64,000 nt of DNA from Desulfocapsa sp050291935 (GCA_050291935.1 JBNKKR010000010.1:29586-93585); one strand, 5' to 3'; positions 45,237 to 55,128 are shown, numbered from the stretch's first letter. Notes: generated by a model not told the origin, from the sequence alone. Made by a program: numbers and translations.

Positions 45237-45737
45237 CTATTTTTGCAAGGATTCAGCCCTGGAATAGCTCCACCCCTTGGGTGATTGATTTTCATAGGGC
45301 ATAAGACCGTGGAATGGAGCCGGGTTTCCATCAAAAACCAGGGGGAGAAAATATTTATCTCCTTCCCACATGGGAAGATGGTCAAGCTCGGATAACTCCT
45401 TCCAGGAAAGATCGCCCTCTTCATTGCTTGTTTTAGGTGTTCCGCTAAACGAGTGTACCAAAAAAATAAAACCGAACCAGTCTTCACCATTTTTACCAAA
45501 ACCAGGCCAGCTTATGGTACCACGTAGTTCATTCTCTTCAATTGTAATCCCCGCCTCTTCAAACACCTCACGAGCGACACAGGAAAAAATATCTTCACCG
45601 GCCTCCATTTTTCCACCAAGACCGTTATATTTCCCCAAATGCTGATCTTCTTCCCGCTTATTTCGATGGACCAACAGTACTTTTTGCTTGTCTGCTGAGA
45701 GGATAAATGCCAAAGTAGCCAAGATAGGTCTATACAT
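45237..45737 (-). CDS. Nudix hydrolase (MTH1/MutT-like)
   Basis: 166 residues. A complete Nudix box is seen as GGKMEAGED...REVFEEAGI (GxxxE...REUxEE). The N-terminus (ATLAFILSADKQKVLLVHRNKR) and the block KYNGLGGK resemble the 8-oxo-dGTP diphosphatases of the MTH1 type. It likely removes oxidised nucleotides; the substrate is not proven. It is divergent from mltD. Confidence 0.88.
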   Translation of the reverse strand: MYRPILATLAFILSADKQKVLLVHRNKREEDQHLGKYNGLGGKMEAGEDIFSCVAREVFEEAGITIEENELRGTISWPGFGKNGEDWFGFIFLVHSFSGTPKTSNEEGDLSWKELSELDHLPMWEGDKYFLPLVFDGNPAPFHGLMPYENQSPKGWSYSRAESLQK

Positions 45738-45848
45738 CCATTACTCCTTATGATTAAATATGATAAGAGATTGATATTTAACGATCAGTAACATTGTTTC
45801 GAAGAAATTACAGTAGAGTTTTCACGCTTACAAGAGTTACAAATCATT

Positions 45849-47771
45849 TTGACACCTGACATTCTTCACCAAAAATGCGTTACCAGGATCGCTGCGTCGA
45901 TCAGCCGTTCTCTTCCGGTATTGATCATATGCTGGTTACTACTCTTTACTGTAACTAAGCCAGCCTGGGCCAAGCCCTTTCCCAGATACACCAGTATTGA
46001 AAATAATGTCCGCTTTTGGGAATCAATCTACGCAGATTATTCCACCAGTGAGGCGGTTGTTCACGACTCCGACGACCTAAGAATCATTTATGACGTAATC
46101 CCTATCCTCAGCCATAGGCTTCCAGGAGCATCTAAAATAAACAAGCCCCTCTTGAGCAATGTGGAAAAAAAATATAGTACCATCCTTACCCGTTTGGCCA
46201 AAGGAGCAAAGCCACAAAACAAAGAAGAACAGCGGGTGGTTTCCCTCTTTGGCAAAAACGACAGAAAACGATTCCAGCAAGCAGCAACAAATGTTCGGAT
46301 CCAGATCGGCCAGAAAGACCGGTTTTTGGAAGGAGTCATCCGATCAGGAGCATATATAAAGCAGATAAAAACGATCTTCCGCAAGAAAGGTTTGCCTGAG
46401 GATCTTGCCTACCTTCCCCATGTGGAATCTTCATTTAACATAAAGGCCTATTCCAAGTTTGGTGCTTCCGGTATCTGGCAATTTACCCGAACAACAGGAA
46501 AGCAATATCTTACCATCAACTATGTCATTGATGAACGGCAGGATCCATTACTTGCAAGTGAGGCAGCAGCGACTTTTCTGCAAGAGAACTACAAGACCCT
46601 TAAAAGCTGGCCCCTTGCCATAACGGCATATAATTATGGCCGCGCAGGAATGTACCGAGCACAACAAGCCCATGGTAATTACGAAGCAATTTTTAACCAT
46701 TACCGACAGGGGCATTTCAAGTTTGCATCAAGAAATTTTTATTCTGAATTTCTAGCAGCAATAGATGTCGCTAAAAAGCTGGAACGTGATCCTTCCCTGC
46801 AACTGGATAAACCACAGGCGCGCCTCCATGTGACGCTTCCGGCATTTATTACCGCCCGGGATATTTGTCAACATTTCAATATATCCATGGCCGAGCTGAA
46901 ACGATTTAACCCGGCACTGAGACAGCCTGTGTTAAAGGGAAAAAAACACATCCCAAAAGGATACACCCTGCACCTTGAAAATACGAAGAAAAATCAAAAG
47001 CTTCTCTCTTCCGTCCCCGCTCACTTTTACCATAGCAAACAAAAACCGACACACTTTTATCGTGTGCAACGAGGTGATACCGCAAGTGGCATTGCGAAAA
47101 AATTCAAGATTAGTTTACGGGCACTGATGCAGGCAAATAACCTCAACCGAAACGGTTCCATTTTTGCCGGCCAAAATTTACGTATTCCCACTCCCCCATC
47201 CAGTACTGCCCAGCGCACCACTGTCACTTATAAACAGCAAAAGCAGACTAAAATTCCCAAGCTTTTAAAAAAAGAAAAAAACAAAACCGTTCACCAAAAT
47301 ATGCAAGCCACCAGTGGTGTGGTCCTGGGTGAACTCGGAGTGCGTAAAATCACTCATAAGTCCGGCATACGAACAGGAACAATCACTGTACTTCCCGAAG
47401 AATCAGTTGAGTTACTGGCAGACTGGCTGCAAGTACAGCCTGCAAGCCTTCGAAAACTAAATGGTTTGTCGAAAAACCAACTCCTCTACCCCGACGAGTC
47501 AATACAAGTCCCTTTACACAAGGTACAAGCTAAACATTTTGCAGAAAAACGATTTGACTTTCACCTTGAAACTGAAGAAGATTTCTTTGAGGCCTATGCG
47601 ATAGTAGGCGTCCAGCCATATACGGTACAATCTGGAGATACGGTTTGGGAAATTTGCAGGAAAAAGTTTGACCTTCCCCTATGGCTGTTGAAAAAATATA
47701 ATACAAACTTAAAGGTGAGTAAGCTGCAACCTTCTCAGCAATTGACAATACCGATTGTCAAAAGCATTTAA
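45849..47771 (+). CDS. mltD: Membrane-bound lytic murein transglycosylase D with LysM repeats
   Basis: 640 residues from a TTG start (no better start is visible). A signal segment (about 22-41) is followed by the SLT domain with the catalytic Glu at residue 193 in HVESSFN, then SGIWQFTRTTGKQY and AYNYGRAG. Three LysM-type modules follow, at about 400-450, 510-555 and 590-635 (for example YRVQRGDTASGIAKKF and YTVQSGDTVWEICRKKF); the middle one is diverged. It cleaves the glycan strands of peptidoglycan. No lipobox is visible. Confidence 0.93.
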   Translation: MTPDILHQKCVTRIAASISRSLPVLIICWLLLFTVTKPAWAKPFPRYTSIENNVRFWESIYADYSTSEAVVHDSDDLRIIYDVIPILSHRLPGASKINKPLLSNVEKKYSTILTRLAKGAKPQNKEEQRVVSLFGKNDRKRFQQAATNVRIQIGQKDRFLEGVIRSGAYIKQIKTIFRKKGLPEDLAYLPHVESSFNIKAYSKFGASGIWQFTRTTGKQYLTINYVIDERQDPLLASEAAATFLQENYKTLKSWPLAITAYNYGRAGMYRAQQAHGNYEAIFNHYRQGHFKFASRNFYSEFLAAIDVAKKLERDPSLQLDKPQARLHVTLPAFITARDICQHFNISMAELKRFNPALRQPVLKGKKHIPKGYTLHLENTKKNQKLLSSVPAHFYHSKQKPTHFYRVQRGDTASGIAKKFKISLRALMQANNLNRNGSIFAGQNLRIPTPPSSTAQRTTVTYKQQKQTKIPKLLKKEKNKTVHQNMQATSGVVLGELGVRKITHKSGIRTGTITVLPEESVELLADWLQVQPASLRKLNGLSKNQLLYPDESIQVPLHKVQAKHFAEKRFDFHLETEEDFFEAYAIVGVQPYTVQSGDTVWEICRKKFDLPLWLLKKYNTNLKVSKLQPSQQLTIPIVKSI

Positions 47772-47811
47772 GGCTTGTATCGCCCATAAAACAAAACGGA
47801 GCAAACACCAT

Positions 47812-48180
47812 ATGGACATTTCCAAACGTATAGCAGAAATGAAGCAACAACCCGGATTTAAAGAGAATGTAGGTATGATTCTTATCCACAACGGCACCGT
47901 GCGAGCATGGTCTAGAGTGGAGAATAAAAAAGAGGTCATAGCCCTTGAGGTACGTCCTGATCTTGAAAAGATTGAGGCCATCAGGCAGGAATTTTTGCAG
48001 CGCGAGGGAATTTTTGACATTGTGGCAGAGGCATTATCGGGGCGATTTCAACCGGGTGAGGACCTTCTCTATCTTATCGTTGCCGGCGATATCCGTGAAA
48101 ATATAAAACCTGTCCTCTCTGAGTTGCTTGACCGGGTCAAGGCAGAGGCGATCAGCAAGAAGGAAATAATGGCAGACTAA
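47812..48180 (+). CDS. moaE: MoaE-like molybdopterin synthase large subunit
   Basis: 122 residues from ATG 47812 (GGAG upstream); a frame from 47755 overlaps mltD. The central blocks VGMILIHNGTVRAWSR and LLYLIVAGDIREN fit MoaE, which with MoaD converts precursor Z to molybdopterin. The N-terminal arm and divergent C-terminus make this a shorter, non-canonical member. A role in molybdenum/tungsten cofactor supply matches mobA in the same window. Catalytic lysine near the C-terminus is likely in VKAEAISKKE. Confidence 0.8.
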   Translation: MDISKRIAEMKQQPGFKENVGMILIHNGTVRAWSRVENKKEVIALEVRPDLEKIEAIRQEFLQREGIFDIVAEALSGRFQPGEDLLYLIVAGDIRENIKPVLSELLDRVKAEAISKKEIMAD

Positions 48181-48203
48181 CCACCCCCATACGAGGTCAC
48201 GTT

Positions 48204-49043
48204 ATGCCCGTTGCAAAAAAACTCATCCGAAAATTTAAAGACGAACGAACCCTTCCCCATGTGGTAACCTCTCTCTCCGGTCTTATTGCCGATGAAGAGT
48301 CCACCATGAAGGATTTTGAAGATGTTATCAAGATGGATCCAACGCTGGTGGTGCGTCTGCTCCGTTTGGTCAACTCTCCATTTTATGGCCTTTCCCAGCG
48401 TGTCGACTCTATCAGTAGAGCCGTTGCCTATCTGGGAATGAAAAACCTGCATAATATGGCGGTGACGGATGCCCTAAAGGGTATTTTCAACGATCAGGTA
48501 TCCTCCAAGGTGTTTTCAAGGGAAAAACTCTGGTTACACTGCGCTGCCGTTTCCATTTGTGCCAAAATGGTTGCCGAACGGATCTTTGAAGCCAACGGTG
48601 ATGACGCATACCTTTGCGGGATCCTCCATGACTTTGGTCTTATTGTGGAATCGCAAGTGGAACCGGAAAAATTCTTTGCCACCTGCGAAGCCTGCGTGAA
48701 TGGTGGCCAATTGATTGAATGTGAACAAAAGTTTCTTGGCACAGATCATTGTGAAATCGGCTACTTAATGACTCTGGAATGGGAGATGCCCAAAACGCTG
48801 CAGGTAGCTATTCGCGACCATCACCTTCAAGGAAACGACTACCCGCCGGAAAGCTTAACCAGTATAATTCAAATTGCTGAATATATCACCGGACAGATGG
48901 GGCACACATCGATGGAAAACGTGACCTGCGAGCTCCCCACCCACCTGGTAACACATATGCAGGAAAACATGGATGAATACAAGGTGCTAATAGATGATTT
49001 ACCGGAAGAAATGAGCAAAGCCCAAGACCTTTACGGTAACTAA
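48204..49043 (+). CDS. HDOD domain protein
   Basis: 279 residues. The HDOD fold is recognised by DFEDVIKMDPTLVVRLLRLVNSPFYG, ISRAVAYLGMKNLHNM and the HD-like CGILHDFGLI, though the metal-binding HD set of true phosphohydrolases is incomplete (HDFG kept). HDOD proteins act in signal output, often with two-component or c-di-GMP systems. The next gene is a hybrid histidine kinase 39 bases downstream, which suggests a shared signalling pathway. Confidence 0.88.
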   Translation: MPVAKKLIRKFKDERTLPHVVTSLSGLIADEESTMKDFEDVIKMDPTLVVRLLRLVNSPFYGLSQRVDSISRAVAYLGMKNLHNMAVTDALKGIFNDQVSSKVFSREKLWLHCAAVSICAKMVAERIFEANGDDAYLCGILHDFGLIVESQVEPEKFFATCEACVNGGQLIECEQKFLGTDHCEIGYLMTLEWEMPKTLQVAIRDHHLQGNDYPPESLTSIIQIAEYITGQMGHTSMENVTCELPTHLVTHMQENMDEYKVLIDDLPEEMSKAQDLYGN

Positions 49044-49082
49044 GTGAGTCCCCCCACACCCTATTACAAAAGAGAGAGCACC

Positions 49083-51212
49083 ATGGCCGCAAGCTTTGCA
49101 ATATTTGACAGTGTCACTTCTTATCAAAAAGAAATAGAAGAGCTCCTCAGCCTGCTCCAGGAAAATGCACCAGCAGCACCCTGCTTTATAATTGACCATA
49201 ACGACAAACGTTATAGTTTAGTCGAAGTGGAACAATTTCCCGATAAGGACTGCATCAAAAAACTGACGGCCCTTTCAAGGGAAGAAAATAATGTGGGAAC
49301 AGTAGTCAAAGAGGGTGGTGATTGGTCAGCAATAGCGCTCCTCGAGATTCAAGCTACGCTCTTCTTTGCATCTGATATACACGCTCCTCTTTTTTCTCTG
49401 GCCTGCACATATTTTAGTAGCAAACAGCAGGTCGTCACTGCCCAAAAAAAATTAGATATTCAGAAAAAACAGTTTGATAGAAAGTTTTCAGTACTTGAAA
49501 AAAAATATCAGGCAACCCTTGAAGAAAACGAGAAAAGTTACCGTATAATCCAGGAGCATCAGGAGAATTACTCAAAAACCCTGCAAACAGAGATCGAAAA
49601 ACAGACCAAGGAGCTACGAAAATCAAAGGCAGCCGCCGAGGCAGCTTCTGTTGCCAAAAGTCAATTTCTGGCTTCCATGAGTCATGAAATCCGAACCCCG
49701 ATGAACGGGGTTATCGGTTTTACCGAGATGCTTTTGGCCACCTCTTTGGACGAGGAACAACGAGACAGTGCTGAAACCATAAAACGCAGTGGAGAAGCAC
49801 TTCTTGGTCTGATTAACGATATCCTTGATTTTTCAAAGGTTGAAGCCGGGCAAATGAGCCTGGAATATATAGACTTTGACCCGGAAATTACCGCCCATGA
49901 CGTATGCGAGTTAATTCGTCCGCGTGTGGCGGGCAAACCCATTGAAGTATTGTGCCGGATCGACGACAATCTGCCGGCAAACATCAGTGGTGATCCCGGA
50001 AGATTCAGACAGGTTCTGGTGAATTTACTTGGTAATTCAGCAAAATTTACCGAAAAAGGAGAACTTGAGCTTACCATCAATGTGGAGGAAGAGGATGAGA
50101 AGAATATCACCCTCCACTGCCTTATCCGTGATACCGGTATCGGCATAGCAGCTGATAAATGTGAAACAATCTTTGAGGCATTCAAGCAGGAGGACGGCAG
50201 CACCACCAGGAAATATGGGGGTACCGGCCTTGGTCTCTCCATTTGTCGTAAAATAGCTGGCCTTATGGAAGGCAAAGTGTGGGCCGAAAGCGTGCAAGGT
50301 GAAGGGACAACCTTCCACTTTATCGCCAAAATGCGAAAATCCACCATCTCCCATGCAAGAAAACTCAGCCAACTGGATCTTAAAGGAACAAAAATGCTCA
50401 TCGTTGACGACAACAAGGCAAACAACGATATCATTGAGCATATCCTGACCAAAGCAGGGATCGATGTCACCGCATTGCTTGATGAAACGACGGTGATGGA
50501 TACCCTTGAGGCGGCAGAAAAGCGAAATGAACCTTTTGATCTAATCATCATCGACCTGCGAATGCCAACCATATCAGGTTTTGACTTGGCCCGGATGATT
50601 CGAAATTCCGATCTTAAGTCAAAAACGATTCCCTTTCTTGCCTACACGTCATCCACCGAAAAGCTTGCCAGTAAATGTAAAGAGGCAGGGTTTTCAGCAT
50701 TTTTAAGTAAACCTGCAAGACGCTCCATCCTGCTACGAACGCTATCCAGGACCTTAGGCCATGGCAGCGATGACAGTGAAAACACACAACAGCCAGAGCT
50801 CGTCACCCAATATTCGGTCCGTGAAGAAATTAAACAGTCCGTATCCATTCTGCTGGCTGAAGATAATCTTGTGAACCAGAAGTTGGCCACCATGATCCTC
50901 ACCAAAGCGGGTTACAGTGTTGATGTTGCTGAAAATGGCAAAATAGCAGTTGAGATGCTTACGCAAAATCCTGAAAAATACGATACCATCCTTATGGATG
51001 TGCAAATGCCTGAAATGGATGGTCTTGAAGCCACCAGGCAGATCAGACAGCTGGGGCATACAGATATTCCCATCCTGGCCATGACCGCCAATGCCATGAA
51101 GGGGGATCGTGAATGCTGTCTTGAAGCGGGGATGAATGACTACATCTCCAAACCGATCAAGCGAGATATTGTTTTTAATATGCTGGAAAAATGGTTATAT
51201 TCCAGGACATAA
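49083..51212 (+). CDS. Hybrid sensor histidine kinase with two receiver domains
   Basis: 709 residues if started at ATG 49083 (AGAGAG upstream); GTG 49044 would add 13 residues. No transmembrane segment is seen, so it is probably cytosolic. A coiled-coil (about 120-190) links a weakly defined sensor region to HisKA, with phospho-acceptor H201 in SMSHEIRTP. HATPase motifs follow (NLLGNSAKF, DTGIGI, GGTGLGLSI). Two receiver domains have phospho-Asp D491 (IIIDLRMP) and D639 (ILMDVQMP). No Hpt domain is present, so transfer must go to a separate protein. The HDOD gene upstream is a likely partner. Confidence 0.92.
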   Translation: MAASFAIFDSVTSYQKEIEELLSLLQENAPAAPCFIIDHNDKRYSLVEVEQFPDKDCIKKLTALSREENNVGTVVKEGGDWSAIALLEIQATLFFASDIHAPLFSLACTYFSSKQQVVTAQKKLDIQKKQFDRKFSVLEKKYQATLEENEKSYRIIQEHQENYSKTLQTEIEKQTKELRKSKAAAEAASVAKSQFLASMSHEIRTPMNGVIGFTEMLLATSLDEEQRDSAETIKRSGEALLGLINDILDFSKVEAGQMSLEYIDFDPEITAHDVCELIRPRVAGKPIEVLCRIDDNLPANISGDPGRFRQVLVNLLGNSAKFTEKGELELTINVEEEDEKNITLHCLIRDTGIGIAADKCETIFEAFKQEDGSTTRKYGGTGLGLSICRKIAGLMEGKVWAESVQGEGTTFHFIAKMRKSTISHARKLSQLDLKGTKMLIVDDNKANNDIIEHILTKAGIDVTALLDETTVMDTLEAAEKRNEPFDLIIIDLRMPTISGFDLARMIRNSDLKSKTIPFLAYTSSTEKLASKCKEAGFSAFLSKPARRSILLRTLSRTLGHGSDDSENTQQPELVTQYSVREEIKQSVSILLAEDNLVNQKLATMILTKAGYSVDVAENGKIAVEMLTQNPEKYDTILMDVQMPEMDGLEATRQIRQLGHTDIPILAMTANAMKGDRECCLEAGMNDYISKPIKRDIVFNMLEKWLYSRT

Positions 51213-51236
51213 TCACGACGATCCTCATTCAATACA

Positions 51237-52700
51237 ATGCTGGGTTTAAACAGCATATCTGCAACACGATTGCCTGTAAGGCCAATCCATAACAATATCA
51301 TGAGCTCACAAACACTTCGGCCATCGTTGTTCAGCCGTTTCTTAGACTGGGCAAACAACCCGGTACAGACAGATACATGGCTCCTTAAGAAACTGCACAT
51401 ACTATTCAGGATTCTGATAATCACCTGCAAGGAATTTGCAGGCAACGAACTCAATATTCGAGCCAGTGCTTTAACCTATACCATTTTACTCTCTTTAGTT
51501 CCCATGCTGGCATTGAGTACCGCCGTAGTAAAAGGCCTTGGGGGAGATAACCAACTACGTACTGCTGTCTTTAGCTATATTGATACCCTTGACCAAACCA
51601 CTCCCCTTGCCACTGCGGGCTTGAGCAACTTGCCAATGGTCCACCAGGATCCAGCTCCAACAGCGCTTGCAAAGGAGAAAGATGAAAATTCACCCACTGA
51701 GCAGTTTCGGGAAGTGGCAGAACAAATTTTTAACTATGTGGACCGCACCAACTTTGCCGCCCTTGGTACCATAGGTGTTCTTGGCGTGTTATTAAGTGCA
51801 ATCCTCGTACTGAGTAATATCGAGATGTCCATGAACACCATCTGGCATGTACAGGCCGGAAGATCACTTTTGCGAAAGGTCACCGACTATTTGACCCTCC
51901 TTATCCTCCTTCCCATCTCCATCAATCTTGGCTTTGTGGCCAATACGGTTTTAAAAAATGACAACATCCTCTTAAACCTTATGTCATTTCTCCCAAGCGC
52001 CTGGGTACAGACCGCTCTTCTCCTGTTGGCGCCTCTCTCTTTTATCGTACTTACCTTTTTTGTAATGTATATTTTTTTCCCTAACACGAAAGTAAAAACC
52101 AGGCCGGCATTGATTGGGGCATCTTTTGCTGGAACACTCTGGTTTATCACCCAAAATTTCTATATTGGGCTGCAAATCGGGGTCTCAAAATACAATGCAA
52201 TTTACGGCTCCTTTGCCACCCTTCCCCTTTTTCTGGTCTGGATGTTCGTGGGGTGGGTTTTTATTTTACTGGGCGCACAGATCGCCTTTGCCTGCCAAAA
52301 ACATGGCAGCTACCAATTACGTAAACTGAACAGTTCTCCCATGGAAATGTTAAGCGCTGCCTATGATATCCTTGTTATCTGTATACAGGCGTATGATAAC
52401 AAAGAAAAACTACGAAAAAAACAGCTCCCTGCCCGTTGTCCCACCTATTCGGCTGAGCTGCTTTTTCTCTGTCTGCAAAAACTCGTCGACGCAGATATCC
52501 TCCTGCTTTCAAAAAAAGAACGCATTCTGCCGGGCGCCCCTTCTGAAAAAATTGTCTACCACGAAATCATCTCTGCAATTTTAGGAGATAATTTCCCCCA
52601 TACAGCAGGTGGAGCCAAAGCAGCAAAACTGCTCCATAGCGCAGAAAAGATCTTTGATAGCAAACTGTTAGCCCCAGAACCCAGCAGTCCACGCACCTAA
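51237..52700 (+). CDS. YihY/BrkB family membrane protein
   Basis: Up to 487 residues; ATG 51300 is an equally plausible start, because the first 21 residues are not obviously conserved. Six or so hydrophobic segments (LTYTILLSLVPMLALSTAVV, LGTIGVLGVLLSAILVLSNIEMSMN, LPLFLVWMFVGWVFILLGAQIAFAC) match the YihY/BrkB fold. Members were once annotated as RNase BN in error. A C-terminal cytosolic extension of about 130 residues looks like a winged-helix regulator. Role unknown, possibly transport. Confidence 0.88.
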   Translation: MLGLNSISATRLPVRPIHNNIMSSQTLRPSLFSRFLDWANNPVQTDTWLLKKLHILFRILIITCKEFAGNELNIRASALTYTILLSLVPMLALSTAVVKGLGGDNQLRTAVFSYIDTLDQTTPLATAGLSNLPMVHQDPAPTALAKEKDENSPTEQFREVAEQIFNYVDRTNFAALGTIGVLGVLLSAILVLSNIEMSMNTIWHVQAGRSLLRKVTDYLTLLILLPISINLGFVANTVLKNDNILLNLMSFLPSAWVQTALLLLAPLSFIVLTFFVMYIFFPNTKVKTRPALIGASFAGTLWFITQNFYIGLQIGVSKYNAIYGSFATLPLFLVWMFVGWVFILLGAQIAFACQKHGSYQLRKLNSSPMEMLSAAYDILVICIQAYDNKEKLRKKQLPARCPTYSAELLFLCLQKLVDADILLLSKKERILPGAPSEKIVYHEIISAILGDNFPHTAGGAKAAKLLHSAEKIFDSKLLAPEPSSPRT

Positions 52701-52765
52701 CCCGCATTTCTTGTGAACATTGTGTCGATTGTAAGAGACACCAGAAAAAGAAATCCATTTTTTCC

Positions 52766-52794
52766 TTGCAAAAATACTTTTGAAAAACTATATC
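52766..52794 (+). promoter_or_regulatory. Rubrerythrin promoter with palindrome over the -10
   Basis: TTGCAA (52766-52771) and TATATC (52789-52794) are 17 nt apart. The 13-bp perfect palindrome CTATATCATATAG (52788-52800) covers the -10, a good place for a repressor such as a PerR-type regulator. The regulator is not proven. Confidence 0.6.
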
Positions 52795-52848
52795 ATATAG
52801 GAATAGTTATTTACATTAAAATATTTTATTTAATTCAGGAGTATTACA

Positions 52849-53394
52849 ATGGCTAAATTTTCTTGTACCGTATGCGGTTATGTCCACGAGGGTGATTCAG
52901 CACCGGAAAAATGTCCACAATGTGGAGCCACCCAAGACAAGTTCAAAGAGCAACTTGAAGGTGCTATGACCTGGGCTGACGAGCACGTAATCGGTGTTGC
53001 CAAAGGCGTTGATGCGGAGATCCTCGAAGGACTACGGGCAAACTTTACCGGTGAATGTACCGAAGTTGGTATGTATCTTGCCATGAGCAGACAAGCAGAC
53101 CGTGAAGGTTATCCAGAGGTTGCAGAGGCATACAAACGCATTGCCTGGGAAGAGGCCGAGCATGCCTCTAAATTTGCTGAAATGCTGGGTGAAGTTGTAG
53201 TTGCTTCCACCAAAGAAAACCTTGAAGCACGTGTTGCAGCCGAGCACGGCGCCTGCCAGGGAAAGAAAGATATCGCAGTTGCAGCTAAAAAAGCCAATCT
53301 TGATGCCATCCATGATACCGTTCATGAGATGTGTAAAGATGAAGCCCGCCATGGAATGGCATTTAAAGGACTTCTTGATCGCTACTTTAGCTAA
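52849..53394 (+). CDS. rbr: Rubrerythrin with N-terminal rubredoxin domain
   Basis: 181 residues. The rubredoxin-type iron site comes first (C6, C9, C22, C25, in CTVCGYVHEG and KCPQCG), followed by a di-iron ferritin-like domain with the expected Glu/His ligands (GECTEVGMYL, WEEAEHAS, DEARHG). This reverse order differs from classical rubrerythrin and is frequent in anaerobes. It reduces hydrogen peroxide with electrons from rubredoxin or NADH-linked donors. Its own promoter and terminator indicate a single-gene unit. Confidence 0.95.
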   Translation: MAKFSCTVCGYVHEGDSAPEKCPQCGATQDKFKEQLEGAMTWADEHVIGVAKGVDAEILEGLRANFTGECTEVGMYLAMSRQADREGYPEVAEAYKRIAWEEAEHASKFAEMLGEVVVASTKENLEARVAAEHGACQGKKDIAVAAKKANLDAIHDTVHEMCKDEARHGMAFKGLLDRYFS

Positions 53395-53425
53395 ATCGCA
53401 AGAACTCTTTTTTCAACAAATGCAC

Positions 53426-53455
53426 AAAGGCCGCCTTCGGGTGGCCTTTTGTTTT
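53426..53455 (+). terminator. Terminator of the rubrerythrin gene
   Basis: AAAGGCCGCC (53426-53435) pairs with the GGTGGCCTTT block (53440-53449) around the loop TTCG, with one G-T pair. T-rich bases follow. Confidence 0.85.
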
Positions 53456-53465
53456 AGGACGCCCC

Positions 53466-54131
53466 ATGCATATAAAAGATGCCTTACAACAGCGACGATC
53501 CGTTCGTGCTTTTCTGCAAAAAGCGGTTGAACCAGAAAAAATAGAAGCCATTCTCCAGGCTGCCAGCTACACGCCTTCCGGGGCCAATATGCAACCATGG
53601 TTAGTTGCAGTGGTCACCGGAGAGACCAAAAAGATATTGCAAGCTGCCATTGAAGATAGTTTTAGAAATAACAAAAAAGAAACCAGTGATTACCAGTACT
53701 ACCCAACGCATTGGAAGAATCCATTCAAAAAAAGAAGGGTACATTGCGGGCGTCAGATGTATCAAGCCCTGAACATTGAAAGAAAAGATTCAGAAAAACG
53801 TTTCGATCAATGGGCAGCCAACTACCGAGCCTTTGATGCACCGGTTATGTTCCTCTTTTTCCTCGACGCCTCCATGGAAGCCGGAGCATTTATTGATACC
53901 GGAATGTTTCTCCAATCCATCATGCTAAGCGCCCTTGAACATGGCCTGGCCACCTGCCCCCAGGCATCTCTTTCTGAATATCCAACAACCATCAAAAAAA
54001 CACTTGGCTACCCGGCAGATGCAACACTGGTTTGTGGAATGGCCTTGGGGTATGAAGATAAAGGGGCAGCAGTCAACAGCTACCGAACTCCTCGCGAAGC
54101 GGTTTCTTCATTTACCAGATTTTATAAGTAA
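53466..54131 (+). CDS. Nitroreductase family protein
   Basis: 221 residues with the FMN-binding opening DALQQRRSVRAFLQKAVE, the block ASYTPSGANMQPW and a C-terminal CGMALGYEDKGAAVN. It is an NAD(P)H-dependent flavoprotein, a common accessory reductase in anaerobes. The substrate is not determinable. It begins 11 bases past the terminator of the rubrerythrin gene and has its own ATG with a weak ribosome site. Confidence 0.9.
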   Translation: MHIKDALQQRRSVRAFLQKAVEPEKIEAILQAASYTPSGANMQPWLVAVVTGETKKILQAAIEDSFRNNKKETSDYQYYPTHWKNPFKKRRVHCGRQMYQALNIERKDSEKRFDQWAANYRAFDAPVMFLFFLDASMEAGAFIDTGMFLQSIMLSALEHGLATCPQASLSEYPTTIKKTLGYPADATLVCGMALGYEDKGAAVNSYRTPREAVSSFTRFYK

Positions 54132-54565
54132 CACCTGGTAGTTAAATTGAGCTGACCACTCCCGAGCGTTTCAAAAGTCAGCGCTCTTCTTTGGGAGGCT
54201 GTCCCCAGAACTTGCCAAAACAAAATACGACGCCGGACCTACTATCAAGAGCTGGAAGTGGTGGCTGTTAACTAAACACACTTGTTCATCTTTTTTTATA
54301 TAATATTACACCACGTTACTGGTCTTACTTGTCGTGGTAGGATTGAGACGTATTCCCTCAATATCAGTTCTGATTTTTTTAAAAAGGATTCTGAAATTTG
54401 AAGAACATGATTGAGCGCATTCCCTTTTGCCCCCATAGCTCTTTCAATATTTCATCTCGTTCAACCTTTTTTTTTGCATTTGCTTATTCATATTCAGCCT
54501 CGTTCGGGATACACGTGGCAGTATTTATCAGCCTACACAAAAGGTGTGTCTTGTGGGATAGTCTT
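54132..54565. other. Intergenic stretch at the edge of the accessory zone
   Basis: About 430 bp. Short frames exist on both strands without a recognisable family, ribosome site or repeat. I see no gene here. Confidence 0.4.
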
Positions 54566-54889
54566 TTATTTTGCAAAGAGTTCTTGGAGAAGACTTATTA
54601 CTCTTTCTTGAGTACTTGTACTTATAGCTCCCAATTTTTTCACAAGGCGTTTTCGATCAACTGTTCTGATTTGATCTAACACTACTTGTCCCTTTTTTCC
54701 TTGGAATGTGCATGAAATTCTTGTCGGGTATTTTCGACCTTTTGTTGTCATGGGAGCAACAATAACAGTGGATATATGGTGATTCATTTCGTTTGGAGAA
54801 ATGACAAGGCAAGGTCGTGTTTTTTGAATTTCATGACCAACAGTAGGATCCAGGTTAACAAGGAATACTTCGAATCGACTTATCACCAT
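54566..54889 (-). CDS. mazF: MazF/PemK-type toxin
   Basis: 107 residues from ATG 54889 (GAGG seven bases upstream). The MazF fold is recognised by SRFEVFLVNLDPTVGHEIQK, TRPCLVISPN and IVAPMTTKGR. It cleaves mRNA. A possible second in-frame ATG lies two codons earlier. It overlaps the antitoxin by seven bases, consistent with coupled translation. Confidence 0.93.
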   Translation of the reverse strand: MVISRFEVFLVNLDPTVGHEIQKTRPCLVISPNEMNHHISTVIVAPMTTKGRKYPTRISCTFQGKKGQVVLDQIRTVDRKRLVKKLGAISTSTQERVISLLQELFAK

Positions 54890-55128
54890 TCCCATTCCTC
54901 ATTTTCCCATTCTGTATTTGCTGAATCAATGAGAATATCATCATGATTTTCTGCCATTTTTATAAATGACGATTCCCAATTTTTTCGAGGGCTTTTGGAT
55001 GGCTTTATGATGAGTTCTTGGTTTACAACTTCAAGTTCAACTTCCTTATTAAACCCACATTGGTCCAAAATAGGTTTAGGGATTCTGACACCTTGAGAGT
55101 TACCAATTTTTATGATTGACGCTTTCAT
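54883..55128 (-). CDS. mazE: MazE/AbrB-type antitoxin
   Basis: 81 residues from ATG 55128 (GGTGGATC upstream). An N-terminal AbrB-type DNA-binding swapped hairpin (MKASIIKIGNSQGVRIPKPI) is followed by an acidic, disordered tail that binds MazF. The toxin gene follows at once. Expected to repress its own promoter, which contains palindromes (55167-55193). Confidence 0.92.
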   Translation of the reverse strand: MKASIIKIGNSQGVRIPKPILDQCGFNKEVELEVVNQELIIKPSKSPRKNWESSFIKMAENHDDILIDSANTEWENEEWEW

